NCBI GenBank assembly: GCA_031002005.1
Contig: JARYHS010009186.1
Coordinates: 107,792,829 to 107,856,828 of the forward strand
DNA: 64,000 bases
Direction: 5' to 3'
From: Vandiemenella viatica
Taxonomy: Eukaryota; Arthropoda; Insecta; Orthoptera; Morabidae
The notes under the pieces are model-generated. The model made no database searches. It worked only from the letters and a program-made list of their open reading frames with translations, and had not been told where the DNA came from. How positions within the stretch are numbered: position 1 is the first letter of the stretch; every line of letters starts with the position of its first letter. Positions 24,235-35,446 of this stretch are shown here, piece after piece. The position numbers and the translations under genes are program-made.

Positions 24235-25523
24235 CGCTATCATGACATGTTGTTTTGGCCGACAACTATGTTCCATTAGGCCGTGAAAGATATGTTGGTA
24301 AGATCCTGTAAGCAAATCTGCTTGTCTTTTATGAATGAATTGTTCCAGCAACTACCAGGAGTGATTTTTGGAAAACAGAAAATCTACATCTGGATTGACG
24401 GAGCACTAATTTAAGGCGTGATTTTTCGTTAATTATACGCTTGAATGATATCGCTCATCCATCAGGTACCGATCGTGCAAAACAATTGTTGAAACAGATG
24501 TTATGATGTATATAACATCATAGCACACAATGAGACATTTCTGAACTTAAACGTTTATTTTTAGAATTTTTAATTGCCTTCCTGGTAAGAGACAATACCC
24601 ATCACGTGGCTGAGGGCTTTAGAGAACAGTGATATTACTGGACACAGGGTAAGGTGGGGGAGGAAGGGTGGATTTATCCTCTATTATATGGTTCTAATCC
24701 CGATACTGGAAGTATGTTGGACTAATAACCAGCAAGGTAGGATGAGTGGTCGAGCAGATTTTCTAACCACCACACTAACTCAAAAAGTAATAAGTAAATG
24801 CATATAAACGTAAGAGTGGGTAAAATACAGTCTAGGGAAAACAGTATCGTGAATATAGAAGACAATAAAATGCATTGCGTTAATCATAACAAATTTCCAC
24901 GTTAGCTGAGGCATCCGTTAATTCTGCAAATGTTATTCATTCTGTATACTCGCTGGAAATACTAATAATAGGCTAAGTTTGATCATTGTGACCTCTTGTC
25001 TGTAAAGCTGTAACGTCACGTCAGCTAACAAAGGCCAGAGATGTTTATAACCATAGTTTAATGTCAATTTTATTTATTTAAGCACTGCGAAAGTACAGAT
25101 TGATAGAACACTGAAATAAAAGTATGCAATTATTTTAAAACAACATATTAGTTACTAGTCGCTATTTTTTATTTATATCCGTTCAATATAGATGTTTTCT
25201 TTATATTCTTTGATCGCAGCTGTAGTAAGTTACGAAATATGAGATCTCGATTATTAATCGTGATCTATGAAGCCTGGACCGTGACTGAAATTAATATTTA
25301 GCGACATTACGTAAGTATGCGCAAGTAGGTGAGTTTCTATTTTCCAGCGGCAGTCTTAGCGCAGATTGTGGTAAGGATAAAATAGATGACAACTGAAACT
25401 TTTTGTCACAGCGTTAGGTACTTATCGTTGTATAATTTCGTTGAGACTTAAAATTCTTAAGTAACAGAATTCTTGAAGTAGATATTAAATACAAATAAAT
25501 TTTATTTATATTACTCTAGAAGA
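24235..25523. other. Unique DNA, nothing identified
   Basis: No gene or named repeat. A small hairpin (TATGATGT, five bases, ACATCATA) lies near 24502-24522. Confidence 0.55.
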
Positions 25524-25583
25524 AACAGATTATAGTTCCTTTTAACAGATTATAGTTCCTTTTAACAGATTATAGTTCCTTTT
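25524..25583 (+). repeat. Three exact 20-bp tandem repeats
   Basis: The 20-base word starting AACAGATTATAG and ending CCTTTT occurs three times without a mismatch (25524-25543, 25544-25563, 25564-25583). It is a young minisatellite-like expansion. Confidence 0.9.
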
Positions 25584-25659
25584 TCACTTACACTAAGTTT
25601 CGATGGTTCACAGGCAGACATGGATCATACGGACAAAGATAAAGGTTAGTTCGTGTATA

Positions 25660-25900
25660 AAAACGATAGACGCTCGGACCTATAATTGGGGGGAAACGGG
25701 TTCGAATCCCTGTCCGATCATCCAAAATTCAGATTTCAGTTTTCATGGTTTCCTGAAATCAATCCAGGCGATTGCCGAAATGGCTCCTTCAAAAGACAAT
25801 GGTCGAATACTTTCCAATTCCTAACCCCCCATTTTTTCCTATCCCGAAGTTAATGACCATCACGTCGACAAGCCGTTAATTCCAAAAGGAAAAAAAAGAA
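25660..25900 (+). repeat. SINE, family A
   Basis: Plus-strand copy with an intact B box (GGTTCGAATCC near 25699-25709), a partly lost A box, the body with a one-base-pair-rich set of changes, and an A/G-rich tail ending near 25900. The small ORF 25603-25824 overlaps it and is spurious. Confidence 0.8.
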
Positions 25901-26419
25901 AAGGTAGACTGCTATTAAAGTTTTGTAAAATATTGTATCCTTACTAAAGTCCTATTAAAAACATATAAAATGCACATTAATTTTCTCTTTCGCGTTATTG
26001 AATTGGCTGACAGTGTAATGACAGGGATTCTAAGGCTGAACTATCTAGGCACGCCTTGACTACGCCTTAATTTATGCTCAGCGAAAAGTTATTGTTTTTA
26101 CATGCTTTCTTCATTAGACTGCAACTCTGCGTTCAGGTTAAATGACAGAGAACTGGTTATTAAAAGCTCAATATTTCAAGTTATTGCACGGTTGATAGAT
26201 GGTAATTGGGTGTCACACACTCTAGAATGTCTTAATAAATCATTCACTCTCGTCACAATCTTTCTTCACGTAAATTCTGCCTGTTGATGAGCCCTTCGGC
26301 TCATACTCGATGCTGGGAGGACTGTCGGTGGAGATAAATTTGAGCCGGCAAGGCAGGTGAGCAGTTACATCACAAACGCAGGACTATTAAAGCGACACTG
26401 AAAATGTAAATTATGATAC
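25901..26419. other. Unique DNA, nothing identified
   Basis: Only a small ORF (26102-26287 plus) without recognisable features. Confidence 0.5.
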
Positions 26420-27130
26420 CCATAAACCACCAGTCTCATTAAAAATGAATTTATTGTTGCATTAAACGCCAGTTAAAATGAAGCATCGAAGGACTATTAA
26501 TAATTCTGGATACGGGATTCTCCGGTGGTAAATTAAATACTCCGACAGCGAATGTTTTCAATCTCTCGGTGCATTAAATGGCATTACCCCATTAACCGGA
26601 AGTAAGCTCTTTGACAGTAAAAAGATTTTCGATTCCTGTAAAAATATTTTAATTACAATATTACAACTTTTGTCGAACAACCTGGCGGAACGGGGTGCAC
26701 TTAAAAGCGCGGACGTTTCGGCGATAAAGTGTGTGTCGGGTGATTTATTCTGTCGACCCGATTAGAAGCTACGTGTAGTGACGTGCGTCGAAATATAAAA
26801 CATTTGAGGCTTTATGAACGCTGACAGCGGAGGATATTTCAATTTACGGAGTACCGGATGTTTTACAGCGCAGGTAAAGTAAATCTTGCGCGCTATTTTA
26901 TTATTTTGTTATGTTTGCTCATAAACCGGAGTTGCAATATTGCCGCACACCATCCACTATCACGCCAGCATCAATATACGTGTGTAATTTTGGTCATGAT
27001 TGTGTACGTGCACGCCAAGGCGGTCGGCTAATATGGATTTATTACGATACCTTTCATAGCGAACTATAAAGTTGGCAGCACTGCAGCAAGTGGAACAGCA
27101 TGTTCACCCGTCCAGCCTGAGCTCTCGTAT
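26420..27130. promoter_or_regulatory. Possible conserved regulatory block
   Basis: Dense non-repetitive text with many ATTA/TTAAT cores (for example GCATTAAACGCCAGTTAAAA, ATTAATAATT, CATTACCCCATTAACCGG) mixed with CpG-bearing words (GCGCGGACGTTTCGGCG). No frame is open for long and no repeat is recognisable. This texture differs from the decayed AT-rich DNA around it and is like insect developmental enhancers. Evidence is composition only. Confidence 0.3.
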
Positions 27131-28554
27131 TTGAAATGCCAATTCCCATACGCTACGCTGCCCGGACTTTCAAAATGAGTGATTGCTGCCGACAAATTAA
27201 CTGAAAACAATTAATTAAACGACAGTGATTTTTCATTGAATAATCAATGCATCCAAAGAATATGTTGATGAAAAATTAGAAAGACCTTAGTAACTGCTCG
27301 CATAATTAAATAGACTAAAACACTGAATATAATGACAAATTAGAAGCATAAGATGAGGGAAAGAGAGAATAATTCGTACTAGTTATTCTTTGTAAAGCAC
27401 AGAATTTTAACTGATACCTAATTCGTAGAACGTCTAATTGGCTCAGTGCCCAATACTTTTCCATTTTAGGAATATCCCTATACTTCGTTAAATCAGGCTG
27501 TGTGCGAATAAAAGGCAAGAGTCTGAGACATAATAACCAGTTGATAGCAATGCAATAACAGCTCTTAAAAAGCTGGAATTACTTGAGGTTTACTACTACT
27601 TTTTTTCCAGTGTTTTCTTGTGTCCTATCTAAATCGCGCTTCGTAGTTCTGACTTATCTATCATTTGTATTCTCCAACCAACACTTTGAAAAATAATCCA
27701 ACAAAAATTCGTTTGCGAATTTTTTTTATGTTTACATAACAGCATCAACATTTGAAAATAATGTTTTCTGCTTTATAACTTGAGACAGTAAATTTATAGT
27801 TCCTTGATTGAAGCGTCTTTCTGACTTCGAGACGTTAGATGTTATCAAAATTATAAAACCTCTGTTAAGTCGTATCTTAATTTTTCAGGCAATACGATAA
27901 CTACTTTACTCTAAACTCTCTTTGGAATGTAAACTAGTTATTAAAATGCTAGGTTGTACTTTATAACACTTTTGAAACAGTTATACCTAAGAATTTAATA
28001 TATTAGCGTAGTATGAGAAGATATCTCTCTGAGTCTCTTAACAGCAAGCTCGTCGAGAATATTTTGAATCTTTTACTGTGTTTTGTTAGTAGTTGCTCCA
28101 ATTATGTTTTACACTCACTATTGATATGTGGAATACGAAGACATACTATAGATTACTGTTGGTTTTATGACGAAATTCTTTTACGTTAACTGAATATCGT
28201 CGCATTTGTACGATTTTAGAGCTTGATTACCAATTAATGAATTATCATAGAGGGTTTTACATCGTTTGTGATATTTTATAGTTGTAAAAAAAAATGTACT
28301 AAATAGCTATTCGACTAAGTTGTTCAACATTTTTCGAAAATTCATCAAAATTTGATTGTTGTAAGAAGGTAGAAGCATTTGAAACATGGGCGTGTTGAAG
28401 AATGTTGAAAAACTTGGGAGAGCAAAGTCATTAGTGCGGAAGTTTCACATTGACTGATAAAATTAATATTCTGGTCAATTAATACTGATTAATTCTGGTG
28501 AAAATTGATAGTGGACAAGGTCATTAGAGATTTCACTGTTCCACATGGTTTTGA
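27131..28554. other. AT-rich unique DNA, nothing identified
   Basis: No gene or repeat can be supported. Confidence 0.55.
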
Positions 28555-28739
28555 CTGCAGGGGGATGAGGGTTCTAACCCAGGTTAAGTTTTCCATGATC
28601 TTTGCTGAAATCATTCCAGGCGAATGCCAGAATGGTTTCCTGAAAAGGTTACGGCTGAATTCCTTCCCGTTACGTGCAACTAATCTTTTCCTCGCTCTAA
28701 TTATCTCAACGCTGATGAGACGTAAAGCCATTAAAAAAA
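28555..28739 (+). repeat. Degraded SINE, family A, head lost
   Basis: Begins in the B-box region (GGGTTCTAACCC) and runs through CCATGATCTTTGCTGAAATC, GAATTCCTTCCCGTT and GATGAGACGTAAAGCC to a short A tail. Identity to the best copies is low to moderate. Confidence 0.7.
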
Positions 28740-28829
28740 TATTCTTCTGGAACATAGATTAACTGCTTAGAAAGGCTGTAAAGTAGAACGGATCACCATA
28801 CGGCATTTGAAAAACAAGATAGAGTACTC

Positions 28830-29282
28830 ATTAATCTTATATCTTTAAGCGAGCAATTCTTGTAGATATTTGGTATCTTGGAAACGGTTTTAAAGAGCTG
28901 GATGAAATTTTTTATGTAGGTAACGCTTTGATTTTCAAGTTTATCTGAATAGGTGTCTTCCCTACAAAAAAAAAAAGCGATTTTACAGAAAAAAAAATAG
29001 AGAGAAAAGAGTAATTCTTGAATTTGGTATCTCGGAAACTGCTCTAAAACCATCCCAAAGAAGTTTCATCCAAATCGTTAGGTAGGTATGAAATATTATG
29101 AATATACATTGTAACACAAATTGTCCATATATCTAATCTTTTTTACGAGCAACTCTTGTGTATATGTATATATATATATAGATATTAATTTCTCACAAAC
29201 TCTCCTACGGTTTTAACGAAGTCTTGCATATTGAACAGAAATCGAAAGACGCCGAGCAAAGATTAGTCACCCAGGTACTATT
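28830..29282 (+). repeat. Interspersed repeat, family Y, copy 1
   Basis: Shares long ordered blocks with 48.3-49.0 kb: ATCTTGGAAACGG, a GATGAAATTT-ATGTAGGTAACG block, ATAGG-GTC-TCC, GCGATTTTA, GTATCTCGGAAAC, CCATATATCTAATCT, AACTCTTGT, and a 3' block with ATTGAA-AGAAATCGAAAG-CGCC ending in TCACCC-GGTAC. It has no coding capacity. The ORFs it contains align between copies only because the DNA does. The class is unknown; a Helitron-like or other non-autonomous element is possible. Confidence 0.7.
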
Positions 29283-29859
29283 TATTAATGAGTGTACAGA
29301 TTAATTGTAATTAATCCGTAGGATCGTCAAGCAGACATCACTATTGGTTCAGCAAGTCAAGATTTTGCACTCTCTTGAATGCATAAAAAAAATTGGCTTG
29401 CCAACTATGTCCTCTCGTTTTGCTGTTTTAGGCTGATCCTAATTTCATACCTTGTAGCCATCACAGGTTTGAACCCATATACGACTTTGGATCTCCCACA
29501 TGATGTATATACCACTGATCTTAAAAAAAAAGTACCATGAGGTTATGAGATTTGCTTCTTACGGCGTCACCTGTAGAAGTTAACAGCGTATGAATAAAAC
29601 AACCCTCTGATGTTTCACTCATGGATGCTTATTTTTAACACCTACGTGTAAGTATAGGGAAAACAATCTCCATACCAACAACTTTTTTGACCCCCTACAA
29701 CTGAAGGACGGATATAAAATGTTACGTGAGTTGGTACACCTGAGCATCCAACCTCAACGAACTGGTAACACGTTTATTTAGGATATTTGAGTGGTAAAAT
29801 GAAAGTAAACTGTACATCACCTATACTGCGCTGGCCAGTGAGTAAAGAGAAAGAAAAGA
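29283..29859. other. Unique DNA, nothing identified
   Basis: No supportable gene or repeat. Confidence 0.5.
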
Positions 29860-30380
29860 ATTAACGGCCTGAACCATTAAACGCCCTCTCCGCTTAATAA
29901 CGTTTCGGTAAATGGATTTTAAAGGTGAACACCAGCTTGTTTAGGTGGCACTGTTGCTTCCCTTATTTATCTTTGCGGTATATTATCTTCTTAATTAGAT
30001 TTCTCAAAAGGCTAACTACTTTTCTGGACTTGAGTAGAGGAAAGGAGAGTGCTTTATATTACAGGTTTGTTTCCCTTTAACTTGGAGTAACCGTGAAAAG
30101 AATCGTTTATTTGAACAGTCGCTCCTCTTAATCGTTTACACTGGGGCCAACAGAATAGAGACGCTGTCTATTTGTGGAGACTGGCACGGGCGAGGGGACG
30201 TGGAAAGACTTGGAGATTTCATTCAACACCGTGCTTCTGTTTTTCTGAATCTCGGAGGAGTTTAAAAGAGGCGTTTATTTGGGTGCGGTAAGTGCTGCAG
30301 GTAAGAGACAGAACTAGTCGTGTATAAAAGCCGCCTCCCTCATCACCTGAAGGGAAAGGCAGTCGAGGTGGTGGTTATCT
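29860..30380. promoter_or_regulatory. Possible regulatory block
   Basis: Non-repetitive text with repeated CATTAA/TTAAT words and moderate GC (for example GAATTAACGGCCTGAACCAT and CGCTTAATAACG near its start). No ORF. A weak candidate based on texture alone. Confidence 0.2.
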
Positions 30381-30524
30381 ACCATCACAATCAATTTAAC
30401 ACAAATGTGCCGATTACTAAAAAATATTTACGCCCCAATATACCACGTATCGCTTTCACTTTCTTAATATGTGATAACTAGCTACAAAGCCCGTCAAAAA
30501 TGACCGGTTTAAGGGAGTGTTCTT

Positions 30525-31170
30525 GCAATTAATTTCGTTTTAGTTGCTTATCTAAATAGAATTGTTATAAAATAAACATCAATGTGCTGTAATTTCTCGT
30601 CCCTTGTGACGTAGCAAAAAGTTTCAGTTGTCAACTTGAATGACCCCAGTGAAAACGAAGGATGCTAAAAATAAATTTTAGCAACTTACGTTATGCCACG
30701 TAATATTAATTTTAATTGTGGTTTAGCCTGCATAGATCGCAATCAATTTGGAACTTCTTTCATTCAAACCAAGTAATAATTTCAGTAAAAAGAAAAATCA
30801 ACTGATAATACGCCAATTTAAACAAAATTCATACTTTTTTTTTAGTGTTGTAGCAATTCATTTCTTGGCAATTGTTTAAATAAATTGAATTGTTATAAAA
30901 TAAATGCAGTTCGTAGTGCCTTGCGCTGTAAAAAAAGGTTTCGGTTGCATTCCTGGTCCAGGATAGATTTTAAACCTAACCATATACGGGAGTAGTTTAC
31001 ATCGTGATACGTGACGTCAAAACATGACATAGTGCTTATGAAAGCTGCTTAAATAACTGATAATAACTAACTTCAACGTGCTTTTGCTATGATAATGTTA
31101 ATTTTTTATTCTGGTCCAGGCTCAATTTCAACCTAACCACAATCTCGGGTAATACTGCCGCTATAAAATC
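30525..31170 (+). repeat. Degenerate repeat with TCTGGTCCAGG block
   Basis: A GAATTGTTATAAAATAAA block occurs at about 30558 and 30887 (period 329). A TTCCTGGTCCAGG...TTTCAACCTAACCA block occurs at about 30950-30990 and 31108-31150, and again at 52.73-52.78 kb. This points to an old, partly tandem interspersed repeat of unknown class. Confidence 0.5.
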
Positions 31171-31554
31171 ATAGCTTCAATCACACGCTCATTGATAGTG
31201 ACGTCATACATCGCGACATAAACTAAAGTATCCTTGGTAGATACGAATAACAGTTATAAATTTAAAAACTGTGGAAAACCCGAAATTACAGATGTTCATA
31301 CCTATCAAGAAATACCTTCCTGTCAGGAAGATATGTACAATGGTATTAGCATTTATATAAAATTCCTTCTCTAACAATTTTTTCATCACTTCTTGGATGT
31401 CATTACATATTGTAGTTATTTAAAAATCATCTTAAATAGTAGAAAACGTAGCAAAATAAATCTGGAGGTAAAGAAGTATTTACCCTGGATATTTTGGTGA
31501 TTTAACTGAAATTAATGCAAGTAACTACTTTCATGACCTTAATTTTTGTCGTTA
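31171..31554. other. Unique DNA, nothing identified
   Basis: Only a short minus ORF (31204-31389) without motifs. TGACGTCA at 31199-31206 is a single CRE-like word. Confidence 0.5.
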
Positions 31555-31665
31555 GAGCTTTACGTCTGCTCAATGTAGAAGTCGTTAGATGCGGGATATT
31601 ATTGGGGGCAAGGAAGATACGTCCATGGCCTATCTTGGTATTCGTCGGGAATGATTTCAAAAAAC
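31555..31665 (-). repeat. SINE 3' fragment, family A
   Basis: Minus-strand tail side (GAGCTTTACGTCTGCTCAAT, GTCGTTAGATGCGGG, GGGGGCAAGGAAG) to the GGGAATGATTTC region. The tRNA head and the A tail are absent. Confidence 0.65.
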
Positions 31666-31764
31666 TTTACACAGCTGTAACACATGTAATATATATATTA
31701 AAGCAGAAATTGTACCTTTCGATGAACGACTGACTCTATTCTAACTACGTTTATACGTTGTTAT

Positions 31765-31865
31765 CTTGGTTGTCCGGGTTGCACCGCATCAATTTATGAA
31801 AACCTAACATTTCGGTCATTATTTTGCGGCGTTCTTCAGAGGACTGTCCACGTTCTTGTGTATAA
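31765..31865 (-). repeat. Retroelement 3' fragment, second copy
   Basis: On the minus strand: CTGAAGA, a decayed stem, CCGAAATGTTAGG, TTTTCATAAATTG and a GCGGTGCAACCCGGACAACC end. The order matches the fragment at 8.99-9.06 kb. Confidence 0.4.
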
Positions 31866-31966
31866 TTATCCACTAGTTTGTCTTAAATACCTAAAAATGT
31901 TCTTTAAGACCCCGATAAGAATCATTAGAAAACCACGTTGTGTCTCTAAGGCTGGCTGACATGAGA

Positions 31967-31988
31967 CGCATGATCATGCGCAATTGCG
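31967..31988. repeat. Two overlapping perfect palindromes
   Basis: CGCATGATCATGCG (31967-31980) is a 14-bp perfect palindrome and CGCAATTGCG (31979-31988) a 10-bp one; they share the CG between them. They could be protein-binding sites or part of an unknown element. Confidence 0.8.
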
Positions 31989-32785
31989 TGTCGCTCCAGC
32001 ATGAGACCCAGCAGTTTGACACTATGCGACGAGTTTACACGTCACTCTACGTGCCGACATCGACATTCTGAAATCGAAGAAATAAATCATCAACTACACT
32101 CTTTTACTGTTGATAGCGAAAGTCTATCAAATGCCTAAAAACAATATAAACACAGTCCAAAGGGTAGCAGAGTTATTGTCGTGTTGTATTTAATACGATT
32201 TTCAGTAGGCACGAGTACAGAACTTTAATGTTCGAACTTATTAACTTCTCGTATTTGAATAATCATAACCTTTCTTATGATTTATTTGACATTTATTCTC
32301 GTTTTACTTCATTCATAAACATCCGAAGAATTACAGATGTCCTTTGCTATCGGTAACTTAATATCATCACCTTAAAAACTGCGAACTAAACTTTTTATAT
32401 AGCTCGCCCGATCATCTTGCTTCCTTGTTATCATCTGGTCTGCATAGCTACCGATTTTTCCTCAGAGTAATTATCATTCTTTTGTCTTCTCTGACTAACC
32501 TGTTATGCTACATCATCTTAGGTCAGTATCTCTTCAAGTAGAAAGATGTACAGTAAATATTAATTATGCTTATTTCGTTTGATTCACTTGTTCAGTTTAT
32601 TTTAATGAACTGCATTTCAAAAAACTGAAGAGCTAAATAACCGAAATAAAAAAATCAGCCAGAATCCAAAAAGTAGTAGTGTGATACTTTGTCAACATTT
32701 CTTGGCAGGAGAACTCAACTTAATTAAAGAGGGATCTGTGGTGCATGTTTGTCCCATCTCGAAATGATTCCATTTATCGCTCCAT
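31989..32785. other. Unique DNA, nothing identified
   Basis: No gene or repeat can be supported. Confidence 0.5.
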
Positions 32786-32797
32786 TCCTCGTTACAA

Positions 32798-33015
32798 TTT
32801 TTTTTTTTTTACCTACTGCTTTACGCCTCGTCGACGGCTAAGGTCATTAGAGGCGGGATGGGACTGGGGACAAGGAACGGGAATGAATTTGGCCATGGCC
32901 TTTTTGAAGGAAGCATCCCGGCATTCGCCTGGAGTGATTTGGGGAAACCATGGGAAACCCAAATCTGGATGCCCGGACGGGTATTCGAACCCGCGTCCTC
33001 CCGATGCGAGGCCAG
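32798..33015 (-). repeat. SINE, family A, 5'-truncated, with perfect TSD
   Basis: Minus-strand copy close to the family norm in its body (TTTACGCCTCGTCGACGGCT, CCATGG block, B box GGGTTCGAATACC). It is flanked by a perfect 12-bp target duplication TCCTCGTTACAA (32786-32797 and 33016-33027). The head starts at CTGGCCTCGCATCGGG, so the first 30 or so bases with the A box were never inserted. The T-run next to the left duplication is the A tail. Confidence 0.93.
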
Positions 33016-33189
33016 TCCTCGTTACAAATAAGTCATAAGTCATAACTCATAAACTATTTTCGAAAATTTCAAGATAGAACATAAGCTTAAAACTTGAAAA
33101 CAACATGAGTCACTTTCAAACTCTCAAACACACGCAGCTGCTTACAGGTTTATAGTAGCATAGATTACGCAGTGTTTAATTCCGTTGCT

Positions 33190-33545
33190 GCCTTTTACGA
33201 CACCTTCAGATATCATCTACATCGATCGCGCTGGTGAATAGCTAGTTGACAGGTAGGTGGACACCATTGTGTCTCCGATGTCTGTCCCTGCAACAGCGTA
33301 ATTAAATGCCGACCGCGGCTGCCTCCCAGGTAGGATCGTAGTCACCGGGCATAACGAGATAATAGCGGGCCGCGGCGTATGGCAAACCGCAGCCTCACCA
33401 CAGATTGCACTTATCCGCTTCTTGCTCCGCGTCGCTGCTCCCACATTAACCGCTCGCCGTCTCGCCTGCTCCACTTTTTTGTTGTTATTATTATTCTACG
33501 GCGGAGACATCGTGGGACACCTCGCAATCATCCAGTAAGACGCTA
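33190..33545. promoter_or_regulatory. GC-rich island
   Basis: CpG-rich, non-repetitive text (for example GCCGACCGCGGCTGCC, GATAATAGCGGGCCGCGGCG) with a GATA word and a short (TTA)n run at its right side. The minus-strand ORF 33217-33474 is probably a by-product of GC content. A promoter or enhancer is possible. Confidence 0.3.
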
Positions 33546-33740
33546 TCCCAGGCGGTAGTTTTATATTCGAGCTCTTACGCTGCGTGGTTTAGAAAATCGA
33601 TTTTTTGTCTATTTCCTTGGCATTACGTTTGGTCAATTCATTAAACACACATTAACCTGCTACAATCTGCTGGTTTGTTGGACTGAGGGATTACAGATTT
33701 GGTTTTAGTGCCTCCTTCTTCTAACGTTATGGTTTTTTTT

Positions 33741-33856
33741 GGCGGGAAAAGACTGGGGGCAAGTAACGGGAAACAATTCTTGAAACTTGGCTGTGGTCTG
33801 GATGGCCGGACCGGAATTCGAACCCACGTACTCACGAATGTGAGGCCACGCTCGGT
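33741..33856 (-). repeat. SINE, family A, with internal deletions
   Basis: Minus-strand copy: GGCGGGAAAAGACTGGGGGC tail side, then a shortened body, then GCCGGACCGGAATTCGAACC and CTCACGAATGTGAGGCCACG. The D-arm and A box (about 24 bases) and much of the body are missing. Confidence 0.75.
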
Positions 33857-34221
33857 GACATTAGGTCGAAAATCCAACCATGCTTTAACTGGAAGCTAAG
33901 CATTACTCTGAAGCCAAAAATTTGATTGGTTGTCTTCAGAAGAAGTTTCGCTCTATGTATTAACTATCCATTCATCAGTAAGATCCTGATGCTATTCTTA
34001 AACTTAAATTTTTTATTAAATTAATTTTTTTATGTCTCTGTACTACTCTATATCATTATATTAGCTATTCATTTACATATATTTTTGAGCTAGTACTGTT
34101 ACGTGTTGAATATTCTGAACGTCTGCATTAGAACAATTTTCGATAGTTACTTTATGTATTCATTAACGAAGAGTGCTGTAGAGTTATTATTGAGCTGAAG
34201 ATTAATTTTTTTTAAGGCTTC
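33857..34221. other. Unique AT-rich DNA
   Basis: Nothing recognisable. Confidence 0.5.
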
Positions 34222-34400
34222 AAGGTCGCAATGAAAGGAGGGATAAGGTTAGAGAAATAAGATGCCGTACTGATTCATTTATGTATTCCTTCTTTCCTCG
34301 ATCTGTTCGGGATTGGAATGCGCAGAATTAGGATTGGTGCTTAGCACCCTCTGCCACCCACAATATTTGTGATTTGCAGAGTATAGATGTAGATGTAGAA
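34222..34400 (+). mobile_element. Non-LTR retrotransposon 3' end (LINE family L), copy 1
   Basis: 5'-truncated plus-strand copy. It encodes the last residues of a reverse-transcriptase protein (RDKVREIRCRTDSFMYSFFP, then RSVRDWNAQN and a stop at about 34329), followed by a short 3' UTR with GTGGGTGGCAGAGG in complement and a GATGTAGATGTAGA tail. The FFPRSVRDWN ending is typical of CR1/jockey-like LINE polyproteins. It is nearly identical to the copy at 35.4-35.8 kb in opposite orientation. A family A SINE remnant follows directly. Confidence 0.85.
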
Positions 34401-34558
34401 GATCGTTTCAGATAGTGGTGAGAGAGGAGCAAGGAACGGGAATGAATTCAGCCATGGCATTTTGAAGGAACAATCTTTCCTTTCCGGAAACAGCGGAAGA
34501 TCGGAATCACAAGGATCGGATGGAATTCGAACCCGTGTCCTCCCGAATACAAGACTAA
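34401..34558 (-). repeat. SINE, family A, degraded
   Basis: Minus-strand copy abutting the LINE tail: GGTGAGAGAGGAGCAAGGAA, CCATGGCATTTTGAAGGAAC, then a diverged body and GGAATTCGAACCC with TCCTCCCGAATAC. The A-box end is missing. Confidence 0.7.
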
Positions 34559-35446
34559 CAAAATTTGTCTGTTATATTTTTTTTTTTTTAGAATATTCCG
34601 TTTGTTAAATTAAATTGTTCATTCCGTTTCAGTTGTGTTATCAAGTTCGGTTCTGTGGGTGTTTCCCAGATATTAGTTTTTAACTGCGCATTATGCTTCA
34701 CCGAACCCAATTATATGTTGGATTAGAAAGAGTTAGTGGTTTACACACACAAGGATTCAATCAGTGTAGCATATTGGTTTGGAATTTTTATTTCTTCGTG
34801 TTATTTAATCATTTTCTTCGTGACAGGTATCTGGAAACACGAGATCTTCATTACATTTTTTCTCAATGTTTTGAGTAACTCTATCTGCAAGTGTTTTTTT
34901 CCTATTCCAGTTTCAAAAGATTTTTTTAAAGGCATATTCTTCAAAACCTTTCTGGGATTCGCATACATTTAGTAAGAATAATAAAAAAATTGTGCAAAAA
35001 TTTATGCTATTTTGAAATAAATGAATTAATGGTTTGACGCTTTAATTAATGTGAACTTGGGATAAATCAGTCTAAATAATAGTTTAGACAGTGATAATTT
35101 TCCTTTCGACGTTCCATATATATGAGCCACATGTCCTGGCTTAAAATAGCAAACTTCACCAGTTTTTTCAATCATGTTTCCCGTAAAAAAGATGAACTGT
35201 TGGTTGGTTAGCTGCGAGGCCGAATTTAGATTCACTCTTGACGTTGTATGAAAACAAGTAAATGATTAAGACATGAATTCACTTTGCTGTAACAATTTAA
35301 CATACTGGCAACTCGGGACTGCAGTTTACTGAATAACAACATGTGGTTGTTCACGCGCGAAGACTTCGATAAAACCCCACACCGGTGAAACCTTCGTTCT
35401 AAGCTGAATAATTCCTTGGGGTAATCCAGCTATTCATTGCATCAAA
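34559..35446. other. Unique DNA, nothing identified
   Basis: Short ORFs only (34693-34972 plus, 35026-35235 minus), none recognisable. Confidence 0.5.

Noticed and set aside
25524..25583. Short direct repeats as a CRISPR array
   Set aside because: The three 20-bp repeats have no spacers and the window is eukaryotic.
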